50,666 nt of DNA from Actinomycetota bacterium (GCA_005888435.1 VAXO01000090.1:1-50666), one strand, 5' to 3'; numbered from the stretch's first letter, positions 40,994 through 49,682 are shown. Translations and numbers: made by a program. The notes: generated by a model not told the origin, from the sequence alone.

Positions 40994-41521
40994 GACATTT
41001 GACGTGCGAGCGGGCTGGCGGTTCCGCCGATGCGACGTGGGACAAGTCTGTGTTACAAGGGTTTGGCGCCTAGACCTTGCGCTGGGGATGTGCCGACGGG
41101 GGCTGGCTGGTTCCCCGTCATCTGGGACCAGACGCACGGGAGAACCGGCCGCGACCGTGGCGGCCCACGACTCGCGGCCGTCTCCCGGTAACGATGGTTT
41201 CGGCCTTCGATCGCCGGACCAGTCCATCGCCACAGAGGCCGGTCAAAGCGTGGTGAAGGCGGGTGTGCCGAGACCCCGCCTCCGGCCTCTCCTTGTAAGC
41301 GTTCAATGAAGAGGCGCAGGGATGACGCGCTCGCAGCGTCTATTCCACGGGGAGGCCCCCGGCAGGGGGAAAAAGCGCGGCACTGCGGCCGTGCCACGCT
41401 CTGACGAGGGCCTGCCCCGCTCACCACCTTCGCATGTCAGCGTGAGCAGGACCGTTTCCCCGAGAAGCGCCGCTTACGACGCTCTTCCGGGCTGGCCACT
41501 ACGGAGTGACTGACAAGAGCG
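40994..41521. other. No convincing gene
   Basis: 528 bp between a ligase remnant and the secreted-protein pseudogene. Open frames exist on both strands but none has a ribosome site, recognisable motif or consistent codon use. I see no RNA gene or strong terminator here. Confidence 0.5.
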
Positions 41522-42092
41522 CTACGGTTTGAGAGCCGGCCCGCTTTCGCTCAAAGTCCAGCGCAAGGTCCTTGGTGAGAGCCGGCCGGCGTGTGTGATG
41601 CGCGGCCGAGGCGGATGACCGCCCCGACCCCGCATCGCGTTTCCTTTATGAGCAGGGACGTTGCCGATGAAGTCGCCGCGCTGGCCGAGCGTGTCCACAT
41701 AGTGGATCACGACGCTCGTGCCGCACAGGCCGGAGATCGTCGCCGTCCCCACAACCTGGTTGAAGGTTGTGCCGTAGAACTCGAAGCTGACGACGCCGGT
41801 CATCGAGTAGCTGTTCTCGGTGATCGTCCCGTCGTTCAGGCTGCCGAACTTCTGAACGGTGGACCCAGTGATCTGATATTGCCCCTGCAGGATCCCCTTG
41901 CTCTTCTGCGCACTGAAGGTGATCGTGGCGAGGTTCGGAACCCCCGTTTGCGCAGATGAACTCGGTCGTCGTTCCTCTGCCGACGGCCTGATGGTTCGCG
42001 TTCGCCGATGCCGCCGGGATTGCGAGCAACGCGAACAGAACGACCGGAACGATGGCGGTGAGAAGCCGCCGACTAGGCCGTGGAGTCCCCAT
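41522..42092 (-). pseudogene. Frameshifted secreted beta-rich protein gene
   Basis: ATG at 42092 opens a signal peptide (LLTAIVPVVLFALLAIPAAS) and reads to EFICANG. There a GGGGG run is one base too long, and the sense continues in the next frame as VPNLATITFSAQKSKGILQG, FGSLNDGTITENSYSMTGVV and GTSVVIHYVDTLGQRGDFIG to a stop at 41522. Corrected, it would give about 190 residues of exported beta-rich protein of unknown role. AAAGGGG precedes the ATG. The 3' part (41597-41697) is duplicated at 38212-38312. Confidence 0.7.
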
Positions 42093-42703
42093 AACTCTGC
42101 CCCTTTCGGTTACGAGCCCGCCCCAATCGGGCTCGTTACCGCCAAGTACGCGGAAAGCGTCACGCATTTGCCGACGGATTCGCCGCTATTTCCGGAGAAA
42201 CTCTCCCCGGCAGGACTGGTTTGGCATATTTTCCGGCAAGCGCCTAGACCTTGCGCAGCCGCACGGCTCCCGTCTTTGTTCCGCGGCCGGAACCGTTCTT
42301 CTGAGTTTGGCCTCGACGTCGCCGGACGTGAGAGTGGTCGTCGAGGGCCGCGCCGTGGGGGCCGCGGCCGTAACCGGCACCACTCTCACCCGGCCCATCC
42401 TCCGCCGCACCCCACCCAAGCCTTTTCGCCGCCGAGGTCTTAACCACGGCGTAAAGAGAGCCCGAGCTGGCCGTCCTCTCCCCATGGGCGGCCGAGCGCC
42501 CGGAACAAAGCAAGCCCGGGCTCCATTGATAGAGACGCGCGGGCACGCCGAGACTTGTGCTCAAGTTAGGCGCCCAGGGCGCGACGTCTATGGCTCACGC
42601 CGCAGTCGGCCGTCACAGGGGAGAAACGCGACAGCCGAGGAGACCCTGGGCGTACTCGTTGATTCTGCGCTACCCAGGGTACTCCTACCGCTACTCGCGC
42701 CGA
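42093..42703. other. No convincing gene
   Basis: 611 bp upstream of the secreted-protein pseudogene. Only low-complexity, Arg/Pro-rich translations appear on either strand. A promoter for the pseudogene should lie near 42100-42150 but no clear boxes are visible. Confidence 0.5.
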
Positions 42704-43056
42704 TCACCGTCCACGAAGCACGTCGGCGAGGGCGCTTAGCGCGTGCGTCTTGGCGAGTCGCCGTACGGTCTCGGCTGCAACATCGCGAGTCTTGATGTCC
42801 CGAGCCCCTTCGCAGCAACCAGAGCAAGCGCGGACTCGTCGGCGCTGATCCCTTGCGCCTCGAGCACGAAACGCGCGTGCCAATGAGCGATCGCCCGGTC
42901 GAACCTCGGCGAATCGGCGTTGGCGAGCAACAGACAGAACGCGAGCGCGTCCGGTAGGGACAGTTCGCCTATCTCGCGTGCGGCCGTTGTTGCCACGCAC
43001 GTTGCACGACGTAAAAGTCCGGCCCACTGCTGCGGGGTCTTCGGTCGCTCGCTCAT
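42704..43056 (-). pseudogene. Frameshifted helical hypothetical gene
   Basis: ATG at 43056 reads MSERPKTPQQWAGLLRRATC, REIGELSLPDALAFCLLLAN and DRAIAHWHARFVLEAQG up to LVAAKG. A missing base in a G-run then shifts the frame; sense continues as ARDIKTRDVAAETVRRLAKT, HALSALADVLRGR, stop at 42704. Corrected, it is about 117 residues and helical. Similar 'EIGxLSLxDAL' proteins occur in actinobacterial accessory regions; the function is unknown. Confidence 0.6.
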
Positions 43057-43075
43057 CAGAACTGTCCAAGGTTCG

Positions 43076-43290
43076 GCCGATCTCGAACGCCGGATCGGGC
43101 GGCAGCGATGAGGGGATGAACTCGTCGAGGAGGTTGCGCTTCCCCGCAGCGGACCAGTCCCGATGCATCGACGCGGCGGCGAGCTTCAAGAAGCTGCCGA
43201 ACCGAACCGGGAAGTTTCCGGCGGCCAGAACGTGCGGCGGCGTTGAAGCGGACGACGGGGTTCGAACCCGCGACCCTCAGCTTGGGAAGC
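43076..43290. repeat. 215-bp direct repeat, copy B (runs into intact tRNA-Gly)
   Basis: It matches 38313-38527 with two substitutions. It covers 171 bp of island sequence and the 3' half of tRNA-Gly(CCC), stopping in the anticodon loop where the intact tRNA continues. This is the proximal boundary of the inner element. Confidence 0.85.
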
Positions 43291-43319
43291 TGATGCTCTA
43301 CCAACTGAGCTACGTCCGC
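43247..43319 (-). tRNA. tRNA-Gly (anticodon CCC)
   Basis: 73 nt on the minus strand: acceptor GCGGACG/CGTCCGC with discriminator T, D-arm AGCTCAGTTGGTAGAGC, anticodon arm TCAGC-TTCCCAA-GCTGA with CCC, T-arm with GGTTCGAACCC. CCA is not encoded. Two partial copies of its 3' half lie at 36033 and 38485, so it served as integration site with the crossover in the anticodon loop. Confidence 0.95.
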
Positions 43320-43320
43320 G

Positions 43321-43521
43321 CTAGGGCGATTGTAGCCCCGGTCCGGCAGACGCTCGCTCGAAAGCCGGACGCAGCGCTACGCGGGGAACGGCCACGGTCG
43401 CGACGCTTGGCCTCGGCGCCGACGTGACGACGGAGGCGGGCCGCACCTGCGACGCGTCGGAGCCGCCGCCTCCGAAGAGCGCGACGCCCACGACGACCCC
43501 GTACACGATTGCGCAACGCAT
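43321..43521 (-). CDS. Small exported hypothetical protein
   Basis: 66 residues with an N-terminal hydrophobic segment (CAIVYGVVVGVALFGGGG) then a Ser/Val/Arg/Pro tail. It has no known domain. It ends one base before the tRNA-Gly 5' end on the same strand, so the tRNA promoter would lie inside it. It may be chance. Confidence 0.4.
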   Translation of the reverse strand: MRCAIVYGVVVGVALFGGGGSDASQVRPASVVTSAPRPSVATVAVPRVALRPAFERASAGPGLQSP

Positions 43522-43561
43522 GTCCGGTCTAGAACCGGAAACGCCGCCCCTCGGATACGGC

Positions 43562-44518
43562 TCAGGCGTCGGTGATGACGACCGGCGTGCCGAGTTGTAC
43601 GTGCGTGAACATCCACTCGGCGTCCGGAATGTGCATGCGGATGCAGCCGTGCGACGCCGAGTAGCCGATCGACGCATCGTCGGGGGTCCCATGGATGCCG
43701 ACGCCGGGGGCTGACAGCCCCATCCAGCGCGTACCGAGGGGATTGCCCGGCCCGGGCGGGATCGGCTTCAGGCCCTGCGCCCACGGCGAGTCCGGCGGGC
43801 GCCACCACGGATCCCGCTGCATGTCGACAATGCTGAACATGCCCGTCGGCGTCGGATAGACGGACTGGCCGGTCGCGACGCCGAAGGTGCGCACGAGCCT
43901 CGCTCCGATGTAGTAGCGCAGCTCGTTGGCGCCCCGACGGATAACGATCACGGGGCCGAATTTCGCAACGGTCCGCGTGGGCTCGACGATCGCCGCGGCG
44001 ACACGGACACGATGGATCTGCGGCGACTGCAGGGCGCGCGTGATGCGCTGCGCCGTCAGCTGTCGCAGGACACGGATGCCGGTCTCCTCGGGCGTGAACT
44101 GCGGTTGGAGTCCTTCCAGCCCGGTGAGCTCGGCGTCCTTCGCGGGATACGAGATGCGCTTGTCGAGCGCCCGGACGAACCGACGGACGGAGGCGCCGTC
44201 GACGGTCGGCGTCAACTCGACGGCCGCGCCTGGACGTGCGTTCAGTGCAGTGGCCACCCCTTGCGCGATGCCGACCCTCGCGCCGAAGCGGGACGGGACG
44301 ATCCGCCAGGTCCGCCCGGTGAAGACGAGCTGGACGGGCCGGGCGAATGCCGGCCGCAGGGCGGCCTGGGCCTGCTCGTTCGACATGCCGCCGAGCGGCA
44401 CGCCGGCCACCGTCACGCCCTGCGGAACGAGGGCCGGAGGCGCCGCGTCGCCGCTCAGCACCGGCGCCAGAGCGGCGATGACGAAAATGGAGAGCCCCAG
44501 TCGGCGAATCACGCGCAC
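43562..44518 (-). CDS. L,D-transpeptidase (YkuD) with peptidoglycan-binding-4-like N-terminal region
   Basis: A 318-residue exported protein. The signal peptide is at about 1-25. A VanW/PG-binding-4-like region (about 30-165) has GVTVAGVPLGGMSNEQAQAA. The catalytic YkuD domain (about 185-318) ends in IGYSASHGCIRMHIPDAEW, with the His and nucleophile Cys of SHGCIR, and includes GMFSIVDMQRDPWWRPP. It would make 3-3 cross-links in peptidoglycan. GTG 44518 is given; GTG 44512 would sit 8 bp after TACGAT (44521-44526) and fits the leaderless pattern better. Confidence 0.9.
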   Translation of the reverse strand: MRVIRRLGLSIFVIAALAPVLSGDAAPPALVPQGVTVAGVPLGGMSNEQAQAALRPAFARPVQLVFTGRTWRIVPSRFGARVGIAQGVATALNARPGAAVELTPTVDGASVRRFVRALDKRISYPAKDAELTGLEGLQPQFTPEETGIRVLRQLTAQRITRALQSPQIHRVRVAAAIVEPTRTVAKFGPVIVIRRGANELRYYIGARLVRTFGVATGQSVYPTPTGMFSIVDMQRDPWWRPPDSPWAQGLKPIPPGPGNPLGTRWMGLSAPGVGIHGTPDDASIGYSASHGCIRMHIPDAEWMFTHVQLGTPVVITDA

Positions 44519-44674
44519 AGATCGTACTTACGGCGACGGCGACAGCCAAGGTTCCTCCGAGACGCAGCGCGGAAACCAGGGCATCGAACGGCGGGGCTAC
44601 CGCCGCAGCGTCGCCCCGCCTTACGTCAAGCCTAAGAGATAATCGGGCCGGAACCAAAGGGACGGAGGAGCGAG

Positions 44675-45703
44675 ATGGACGAGGAGAAGCTCAATCAGAC
44701 GGCCAAGGCAATCGTCGCCGAGGGGAAGGGCATCCTCGCCGCGGACGAGAGCGACGGCACGATCAAGAAGCGGTTCGACTCGATCGGGACCGAGTCGACG
44801 GAGGAGAAGCGGCGCGCCTACCGCGACCTCCTCTTCACCACCGAGGGCGTCGAGGAATACATCAGCGGCGTCATCCTGTTCGACGAGACGATCCGGCAGT
44901 CGTCGGCGGACGGAACGCCATTCCCGAAGCTGCTCGGGTCGAAGGGCGTCATCCCCGGGATCAAGGTCGACACGGGCGCGAAGCCGCTTGCCCTCGCCGA
45001 GGACGAGACCGTCACCGAAGGACTCGACGGGCTGCGCGCACGGCTCGAGGAGTACCGCGAGCTCGGCGCCCGCTTCACCAAGTGGCGCGGCGTCATCTCG
45101 ATCGGCAAGAACATCCCGAGCGAGTACTGCATCTGGACGAACGCGCACGCGCTCGCGCGCTACGCAGCGCTCTCACAGGAAGCCGGGCTCGTGCCGATCG
45201 TCGAGCCCGAGGTGCTGATGGACGGCGACCACTCGATCGAGCGGAGCTTCGAGGTGACGTCGCGGACGCTGCACGCGGTGTTCACGGAGCTCCGCGACCA
45301 GCGGGTGCATCCCGAGGGGATGCTGCTGAAGCCGAACATGGTGCTATCCGGCTACGACCACTCCCAGCAGGCGTCGCACGAGCAGGTCGCGGAGGAGACG
45401 ATCCGCTGCTTCAAGCGTCACGTCCCCGGCGCCGTGCCCGGGATCGTGTTCCTGTCCGGCGGACAGTCGGACGAGGACGCGACCGCGAACCTCAACGCGA
45501 TGAACGCGATGGGGCCGCATCCGTGGCAGCTGTCGTTCTCGTACGGCCGTGCGCTGCAAGCGCCGGCGCTCAAGGCATGGGGCGGCAAGGAGGAGAACGT
45601 CGAAGCGGCGCAGCGGGCGTACTACCACCGCGCGAAGATGAACAGCGCCGCGCGCACCGGTATGTACGCGCCGGAGATGGAGCGCGAAGCGGTAACCGCT
45701 TAG
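44675..45703 (+). CDS. Class I fructose-bisphosphate aldolase
   Basis: A 342-residue Schiff-base aldolase of the eukaryote-like class I, splitting or making fructose-1,6-bisphosphate. GKGILAADESDGTIKKRF is the N-terminal phosphate/substrate region, KWRGVISIG holds a conserved Lys/Arg pair, and the Schiff-base Lys is in GMLLKPNMVLSG. VPGIVFLSGGQSDEDATANL and SFSYGRALQAPAL are also typical. ATG has GGAGGAG seven bases upstream. It converges on the class II fructose-bisphosphatase gene. Confidence 0.94.
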   Translation: MDEEKLNQTAKAIVAEGKGILAADESDGTIKKRFDSIGTESTEEKRRAYRDLLFTTEGVEEYISGVILFDETIRQSSADGTPFPKLLGSKGVIPGIKVDTGAKPLALAEDETVTEGLDGLRARLEEYRELGARFTKWRGVISIGKNIPSEYCIWTNAHALARYAALSQEAGLVPIVEPEVLMDGDHSIERSFEVTSRTLHAVFTELRDQRVHPEGMLLKPNMVLSGYDHSQQASHEQVAEETIRCFKRHVPGAVPGIVFLSGGQSDEDATANLNAMNAMGPHPWQLSFSYGRALQAPALKAWGGKEENVEAAQRAYYHRAKMNSAARTGMYAPEMEREAVTA

Positions 45704-45732
45704 CGCCAGCCTTCCCGGCCACGTCCAGAACA

Positions 45733-45792
45733 GCAGGGGTCAGACCCCAGCCCGTACGGCCGGGTCCAAAAAGGCACGGGTCTGACCCCTGC
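45733..45792. terminator. Palindromic-repeat inverted repeat acting as bidirectional terminator
   Basis: GCAGGGGTCAGACCC (45733-45747) pairs perfectly with GGGTCTGACCCCTGC (45778-45792) across a 30-bp spacer. It lies between the convergent aldolase and fructose-bisphosphatase genes. The core GGGGTCAGACCCC is the same palindrome found in tandem inside the YceH-like gene, so this is a repeat element reused as terminator. Confidence 0.7.
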
Positions 45793-45806
45793 CTTTTCGT
45801 ACTGGT

Positions 45807-46796
45807 CTAACGCAACGAGGACCCGACGAGCTTCTCCAGCTTCGCGAAGGCGTGGTGTGCCTCGATGCGGCGCACCGTGCCGCTGCGTGAGCGCATGACG
45901 ATCGAGTCGGTGATCGCCCCGTCCGACGTGTACTGCACGCCGCGCAGCAGCGCGCCGCTCGTCACTCCCGTCGCGGCAACGAACACGTCATCGCCCGCAA
46001 CGAGGTCGTCGGTCGTGAGCACCCTCTCGACGTCGTAGCCGGCGTCGGCGAGCTGCCGGCGCTCGTCGTCGCTCCGCGGCCACAGTCGTCCCTGCAGCGC
46101 ACCGCCGAGACACTTGATCGCCGCCGCCGAGATGACGCCTTCCGGCGTGCCGCCGATTCCCATGAGCAGGTCCACCCCGGTCCCGCCGCGCGCCGCCGCG
46201 ATCGCAGGCGCGACGTCGCCGTCGCGGATCAGGTTCACCTTGGCGCCCGCCTCCCGCAGCTCGCGGATCAGATCGTCGTGCCGGTCGCGCTCGAGCACGA
46301 CGACGGACACGTCAGTCGGCTCGCAGCGCTTCGCCTCTGCGACGGCCCCGACGTTCTCAGCCGGCGAAGCGTTGATGTCGATCGCGTCCACGGCCTCCGG
46401 CCCGCAGGCGATCTTGTCCATGTACACCGCGGCGCCGGGGAAGAACATCGTCCCGCGCTCGGCGAGCGCGATCACCGCGATTGCGTTCGGCTGGCCGAGT
46501 GCTGTCAGCCGCGTCCCCTCCAACGGGTCGACCGCGACGTCGACCTGGGGGCCGTTGCCGCTGCCCACCTGCTCGCTGTTGAAGAGCATCGGCGCCTCGT
46601 CCTTCTCGCCCTCGCCGATCACCACCACGCCGTCCATCGAGACCGTGTCGAGCATGAGCCGCATCGCGTCGACGGCCGCCTGGTCTGCGCTCTCCTTGTC
46701 GCCGCGGCCGATCCACCGGCCCGCACCCATCGCAGCCGCCTCGGTGACCCGGACGAGCTCGAGCGCGAGGTTCCGGTCAGGCGTGACGCCGTGCAC
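45807..46796 (-). CDS. glpX: Class II fructose-1,6-bisphosphatase
   Basis: A 329-residue GlpX phosphatase hydrolysing fructose-1,6-bisphosphate in gluconeogenesis. Metal and substrate motifs are [28 protein letters not shown] (Glu cluster), [17 protein letters not shown] (D-P-L-E-G-T), and [23 protein letters not shown] at 46796 is downstream of argS across a 25-bp tandem duplication. With the convergent aldolase gene it forms an antagonistic glycolysis/gluconeogenesis pair. Confidence 0.95.
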   Translation of the reverse strand: MHGVTPDRNLALELVRVTEAAAMGAGRWIGRGDKESADQAAVDAMRLMLDTVSMDGVVVIGEGEKDEAPMLFNSEQVGSGNGPQVDVAVDPLEGTRLTALGQPNAIAVIALAERGTMFFPGAAVYMDKIACGPEAVDAIDINASPAENVGAVAEAKRCEPTDVSVVVLERDRHDDLIRELREAGAKVNLIRDGDVAPAIAAARGGTGVDLLMGIGGTPEGVISAAAIKCLGGALQGRLWPRSDDERRQLADAGYDVERVLTTDDLVAGDDVFVAATGVTSGALLRGVQYTSDGAITDSIVMRSRSGTVRRIEAHHAFAKLEKLVGSSLR

Positions 46797-46799
46797 GGA

Positions 46800-46849
46800 C
46801 CTGGACCCTACATCCGCTCCGGCGCCTGGACCCTACATCCGCTCCGGCG
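46800..46849. repeat. Perfect 25-bp tandem duplication at the argS 3' end
   Basis: Two identical 25-bp units (46800-46824 and 46825-46849) abut. The inner unit carries the last argS codons and stop; the outer unit is a non-coding duplicate just before the glpX GTG. A partial third unit follows inside argS. It looks like recent slippage. Confidence 0.85.
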
Positions 46850-48350
46850 CCTCGACCCCGATCAGATCGACACACCTCGCGATGACGTGCTGCGTCGCTC
46901 GGCAGAGCTCGAGGCGGAAAGCCTCCGTCTCGGACTCGACCACGCGATGCTCGTGGTAGAAGCGGTGGAAGTCGTCGGCGACGCGGATCGCGTAGATGGG
47001 AATCCCGTGCGGCGCGCGGCGCTCGGCAGCCTCGGCCGCGACGACCGGGAAGTCGGTCAGCCGCTTGATCAGATCGCGCTCCTCGCGCTCAAGCTGCGGG
47101 GGCGGATCACCGCCGATCGGGCGACCCTGCGCATTGCGCAGGATCCCCGCGATACGCGCGTGCGCGTACTGCACGTAGTAGACGGGATTCTTCTGGCTCC
47201 GCTCCGCGGCGAGGTCGACGTCGATGTCGATGGGCTGGTCAGGACCGCGCGAGACGAGGAACCAGCGCGCCGCGTCGACTCCGACCTCGTCCATGAACTC
47301 GTCGAGGAAGACGACGTCGCCGCGTCGCTTCGAGATCTTCGTCTGCTCGCCGCCCCTCGTCAGGTGCACGAGCTGGTACAGGAGCACCTCGACGCGCTGC
47401 TCGTCGTAGCCGAGCATCCGCGCGATCGAGGCGTACCAGTTCCGCGTGCCGTGGTGGTCGGCGCCGAGGACGTAGATCGCGCGGTCGAAGCCGCGGTCGA
47501 GCTTGTCGGCGAGGTAGACCACGTCCGCAGCCCGGTACGTCGGCCCGCCGCCGACTTCGGCCGAGCGGATCAGCACGCGGTCGTCGTCGTCGTCGTACGC
47601 GGATGACCGGGCCCAGATCGCGCCGTCCTTCTCGTAGGTGTCGAGTCGCGGCAAATACTCGTCGAGACGTTGCTGGAGCTCGCTCTGCAGCGCCCAGCTG
47701 TCGAAGTGGACGCGAAACCGTTCGAGCGACCGCTCGATCTGCGCGAGCATCGGCGGCACCGGGTCGCCTCGGAGGGCGGCGAGGTCGGTGATGTAGGCGC
47801 CGCGATAGCCCTCTTCGGGGGGCTCCTCGCCACGGCGCACCGCGTCGACCGACGCCCGGAAGCGCTCCATCTGCGTGCCCGAGTCGTTGTAGTAGTACTC
47901 GCGCTGGACGTCGTGGCCGGCGTACTCGAGCAGCCGCGCGACGGAGTCCCCGTACGCGCCGTTCCGCCCGTGCGCGACGTGCAGCGGTCCGGTCGGATTC
48001 GCCGAGACCATTTCGACTTGCACCCGCTCGCGCCGTTCGGCAGAGCCCGAGCCGTAGTCGGGCCCGATCTCGGCGAGCGTCTCGGCGAGCCAGGCCGTCG
48101 TCAGCCAGAGATTGAGGAATCCGGGCCCGGCGGCCTCGGCCCGGTCGACCTCGTCCAGCTCGGCCGCCCGCTCGGCGAGCTCGGCGGCGAGCTCGCGGGG
48201 CGGTCGCCGGTGCTTCGACGCACTCTGCAGCGCGACGTTCGTCGCGTAGTCGCCGTGCGACGGATCCTGCGGCCGCTCGAGCGTGACGGGCGCGTCCGCC
48301 AGCTCGGCGAGGCGCGCCGCGAGGCGCTCGACCGCGTTACCGCCGGGCAA
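46833..48350 (-). CDS. argS: Arginyl-tRNA synthetase
   Basis: A 505-residue class I synthetase charging tRNA-Arg. It has the N-terminal tRNA-binding domain (DPSHGDYATNVALQSASKHR), the HIGH-equivalent in SANPTGPLHVAHGRNGAYG, the KMSK-equivalent in GEQTKISKRRGDVVFLDE, and an anticodon-binding helical domain ending LIGVEAPERM. It is shorter than E. coli ArgS (577) but within the family range. TTG at 48350 overlaps the channel gene by 14 bp; no better start is seen. Confidence 0.95.
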   Translation of the reverse strand: MPGGNAVERLAARLAELADAPVTLERPQDPSHGDYATNVALQSASKHRRPPRELAAELAERAAELDEVDRAEAAGPGFLNLWLTTAWLAETLAEIGPDYGSGSAERRERVQVEMVSANPTGPLHVAHGRNGAYGDSVARLLEYAGHDVQREYYYNDSGTQMERFRASVDAVRRGEEPPEEGYRGAYITDLAALRGDPVPPMLAQIERSLERFRVHFDSWALQSELQQRLDEYLPRLDTYEKDGAIWARSSAYDDDDDRVLIRSAEVGGGPTYRAADVVYLADKLDRGFDRAIYVLGADHHGTRNWYASIARMLGYDEQRVEVLLYQLVHLTRGGEQTKISKRRGDVVFLDEFMDEVGVDAARWFLVSRGPDQPIDIDVDLAAERSQKNPVYYVQYAHARIAGILRNAQGRPIGGDPPPQLEREERDLIKRLTDFPVVAAEAAERRAPHGIPIYAIRVADDFHRFYHEHRVVESETEAFRLELCRATQHVIARCVDLIGVEAPERM

Positions 48351-49362
48351 CCGTCTCGCGGGGAGCGAAGATCTGCTCGAGCAGGCGCAGCTCCTCTTCG
48401 GTTCCTGCTGCGATCAAGACGTCGCCGACATCCAGCACCGCCTCGGGAGTCGGCGTCGTGTCGAAGCTGCCGTCCCGCTTGCGCAGAGCGACGATCAGCG
48501 CCCCGGTCTCCTTGCGGATGTCGAGGTCGCGGATCGATCTCCCGCCCTGGCCGGAGGCCTCGGTCACCTCGATCTCCTCGAAGCGCAGGTCGTCGCCCGA
48601 CGCCGTGGTCACAACATCGACGAATGCGGTTACCTGCGGCCGCAGGATCAGGTTTGCCATCGCGCGGCCCGCGGCCTGGTACGGCTGCACGATCCGGTCC
48701 GCGCCCGCGAGGCGAAGCTTTTTCGCAGCGTCCTCGTTCGACGCGCGAGCGACGATGAACAGGTCCTGCTTGGCCGCGCGTGCCGAGAGCGCGATGTACA
48801 GGTTGTCGGCGTCGTCGTCGGATGCGGCGACCAGACCGCGTGCGCGCTCGAGCCCTGCCTCCCGCAGGTCGTCGTCGTCGGTCCCGTTCCCTTCGAAGAA
48901 GAGCACCCCTTCATCGTCGGCGGCTTCCTTTGCCTCTGGGCTGAAATCGAGCACGACGAACGACGCTCCTTCGTGCCTGAACTCCTCGGCCACGCGGCGG
49001 CCGACGCGACCGAAGCCGCAGATGATGTAGTGGTCGCGCAGCGCCTCGATCGCCTTTCGCCTCCTCCGCTCTGCCAACGTCCCGCCGATCACTCCTCGCG
49101 CGATCACCTCGACGAGGAGCGTCCCGATGTAGGCAAAGATAGTGATCCCCGCAAGGACGAGAATGATCGTCAGGATGCGTGCCGAGTCGTTTGGAGGCAC
49201 CGTGTCGAGGCCGGTGAGCGAGCTCGAGACGACGGCCCGATAGAAGGACTGCAGCCATGACTCGCGCAGCGTCGCGTGGAACGCGATCGTTCCGAAGAGC
49301 AGCACTCCGACCATCGCGCCGAGTGCGTAGCCGAAGCGGCGGAACGAGAAGGCGCTCTCCAC
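48337..49362 (-). CDS. TrkA-type two-helix ion channel with RCK domains
   Basis: A 341-residue channel subunit. Two membrane helices at about 10-30 and 62-88 enclose a pore loop, then a Rossmann RCK-N domain (YIICGFGRVGRRVAEEF, VVLDFSPEAKEAAD) and a TrkA-C domain (about 245-335, VLDVGDVLIAAGTEEEL). The fold is that of gated K+ channels, but the selectivity filter reads SLTGLDTV instead of TVGYGD, so ion preference is uncertain. GTG at 49362. It overlaps argS by 14 bp. Confidence 0.85.
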   Translation of the reverse strand: MESAFSFRRFGYALGAMVGVLLFGTIAFHATLRESWLQSFYRAVVSSSLTGLDTVPPNDSARILTIILVLAGITIFAYIGTLLVEVIARGVIGGTLAERRRRKAIEALRDHYIICGFGRVGRRVAEEFRHEGASFVVLDFSPEAKEAADDEGVLFFEGNGTDDDDLREAGLERARGLVAASDDDADNLYIALSARAAKQDLFIVARASNEDAAKKLRLAGADRIVQPYQAAGRAMANLILRPQVTAFVDVVTTASGDDLRFEEIEVTEASGQGGRSIRDLDIRKETGALIVALRKRDGSFDTTPTPEAVLDVGDVLIAAGTEEELRLLEQIFAPRETVARR

Positions 49363-49367
49363 GCCAG

Positions 49368-49374
49368 TAGTATC
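49368..49374. promoter_or_regulatory. Shared -10 region for the channel and DUF3467 genes
   Basis: TAGTAT on the plus strand ends nine bases before the GTG of the DUF3467 gene. The overlapping GATACT on the minus strand ends six bases before the GTG of the channel gene. Only 20 bp separate the two start codons, so both transcripts are probably leaderless. Confidence 0.45.
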
Positions 49375-49382
49375 GTTGGGCA

Positions 49383-49682
49383 GTGGACGAGGAGCCCCAG
49401 GAGCGCCAGCTCAACATCCACCTCGATCCGGAGCAGATGGCGGGGGTCTACGCGAACTTCGCCAACGTCACCTTCTCCGCCTACGAGTTCACGATCACTT
49501 TCGCTCGGGTCGACCATGAGATCGAGGAGGGGGACGTCCCCGGCGTCGTCGTGTCTCGCGTGAACATGTCGCACCAGTTCTTCCAGGAGCTGCTCGCCGC
49601 GATGCAGGACTCCTACTCGAAATGGTCGACGCAGGAGGGCATCCGGAACCTGCCGGAAGCCCCACCGAGAAGCGACAACTAG
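49383..49682 (+). CDS. DUF3467 protein
   Basis: A 99-residue protein matching DUF3467: NIHLDPEQMAGVYANFANVT, FTITFARVDHE and VSRVNMSHQFFQELLAAMQD. The family is widespread in bacteria and resembles small sHsp/virion-type beta folds, but its role is unknown. GTG at 49383. Its stop shares the bases CTAG with the stop of the convergent M48 gene. Confidence 0.88.
   Translation: MDEEPQERQLNIHLDPEQMAGVYANFANVTFSAYEFTITFARVDHEIEEGDVPGVVVSRVNMSHQFFQELLAAMQDSYSKWSTQEGIRNLPEAPPRSDN

Larger units (their letters stand above)
36033..43290. mobile_element. Decayed tandem genomic islands at tRNA-Gly(CCC)
   Basis: The region from the distal tRNA-Gly fragment (36033) to the anticodon loop of the intact tRNA (43290) is split by a second fragment at 38485-38526, giving units of about 2.4 and 4.8 kb. 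It holds an epoxide hydrolase, orphan small genes, frameshifted genes and ligase remnants. No integrase, excisionase or plasmid gene is left. Gene density is low and several stretches have no convincing gene, unlike the dense chromosome on either side. Confidence 0.65.

Noticed and set aside
41522-42092. Programmed frameshifting in the secreted-protein gene
   Set aside because: The shift is at a plain G-run without a slippery heptamer or downstream structure, and neighbouring genes are also broken; decay is simpler.
36033-43290. Search for CRISPR array, toxin-antitoxin pair, restriction or retron genes in the island
   Set aside because: No regularly spaced repeats, reverse transcriptase, methyltransferase, nuclease or paired toxin-antitoxin frames were seen.
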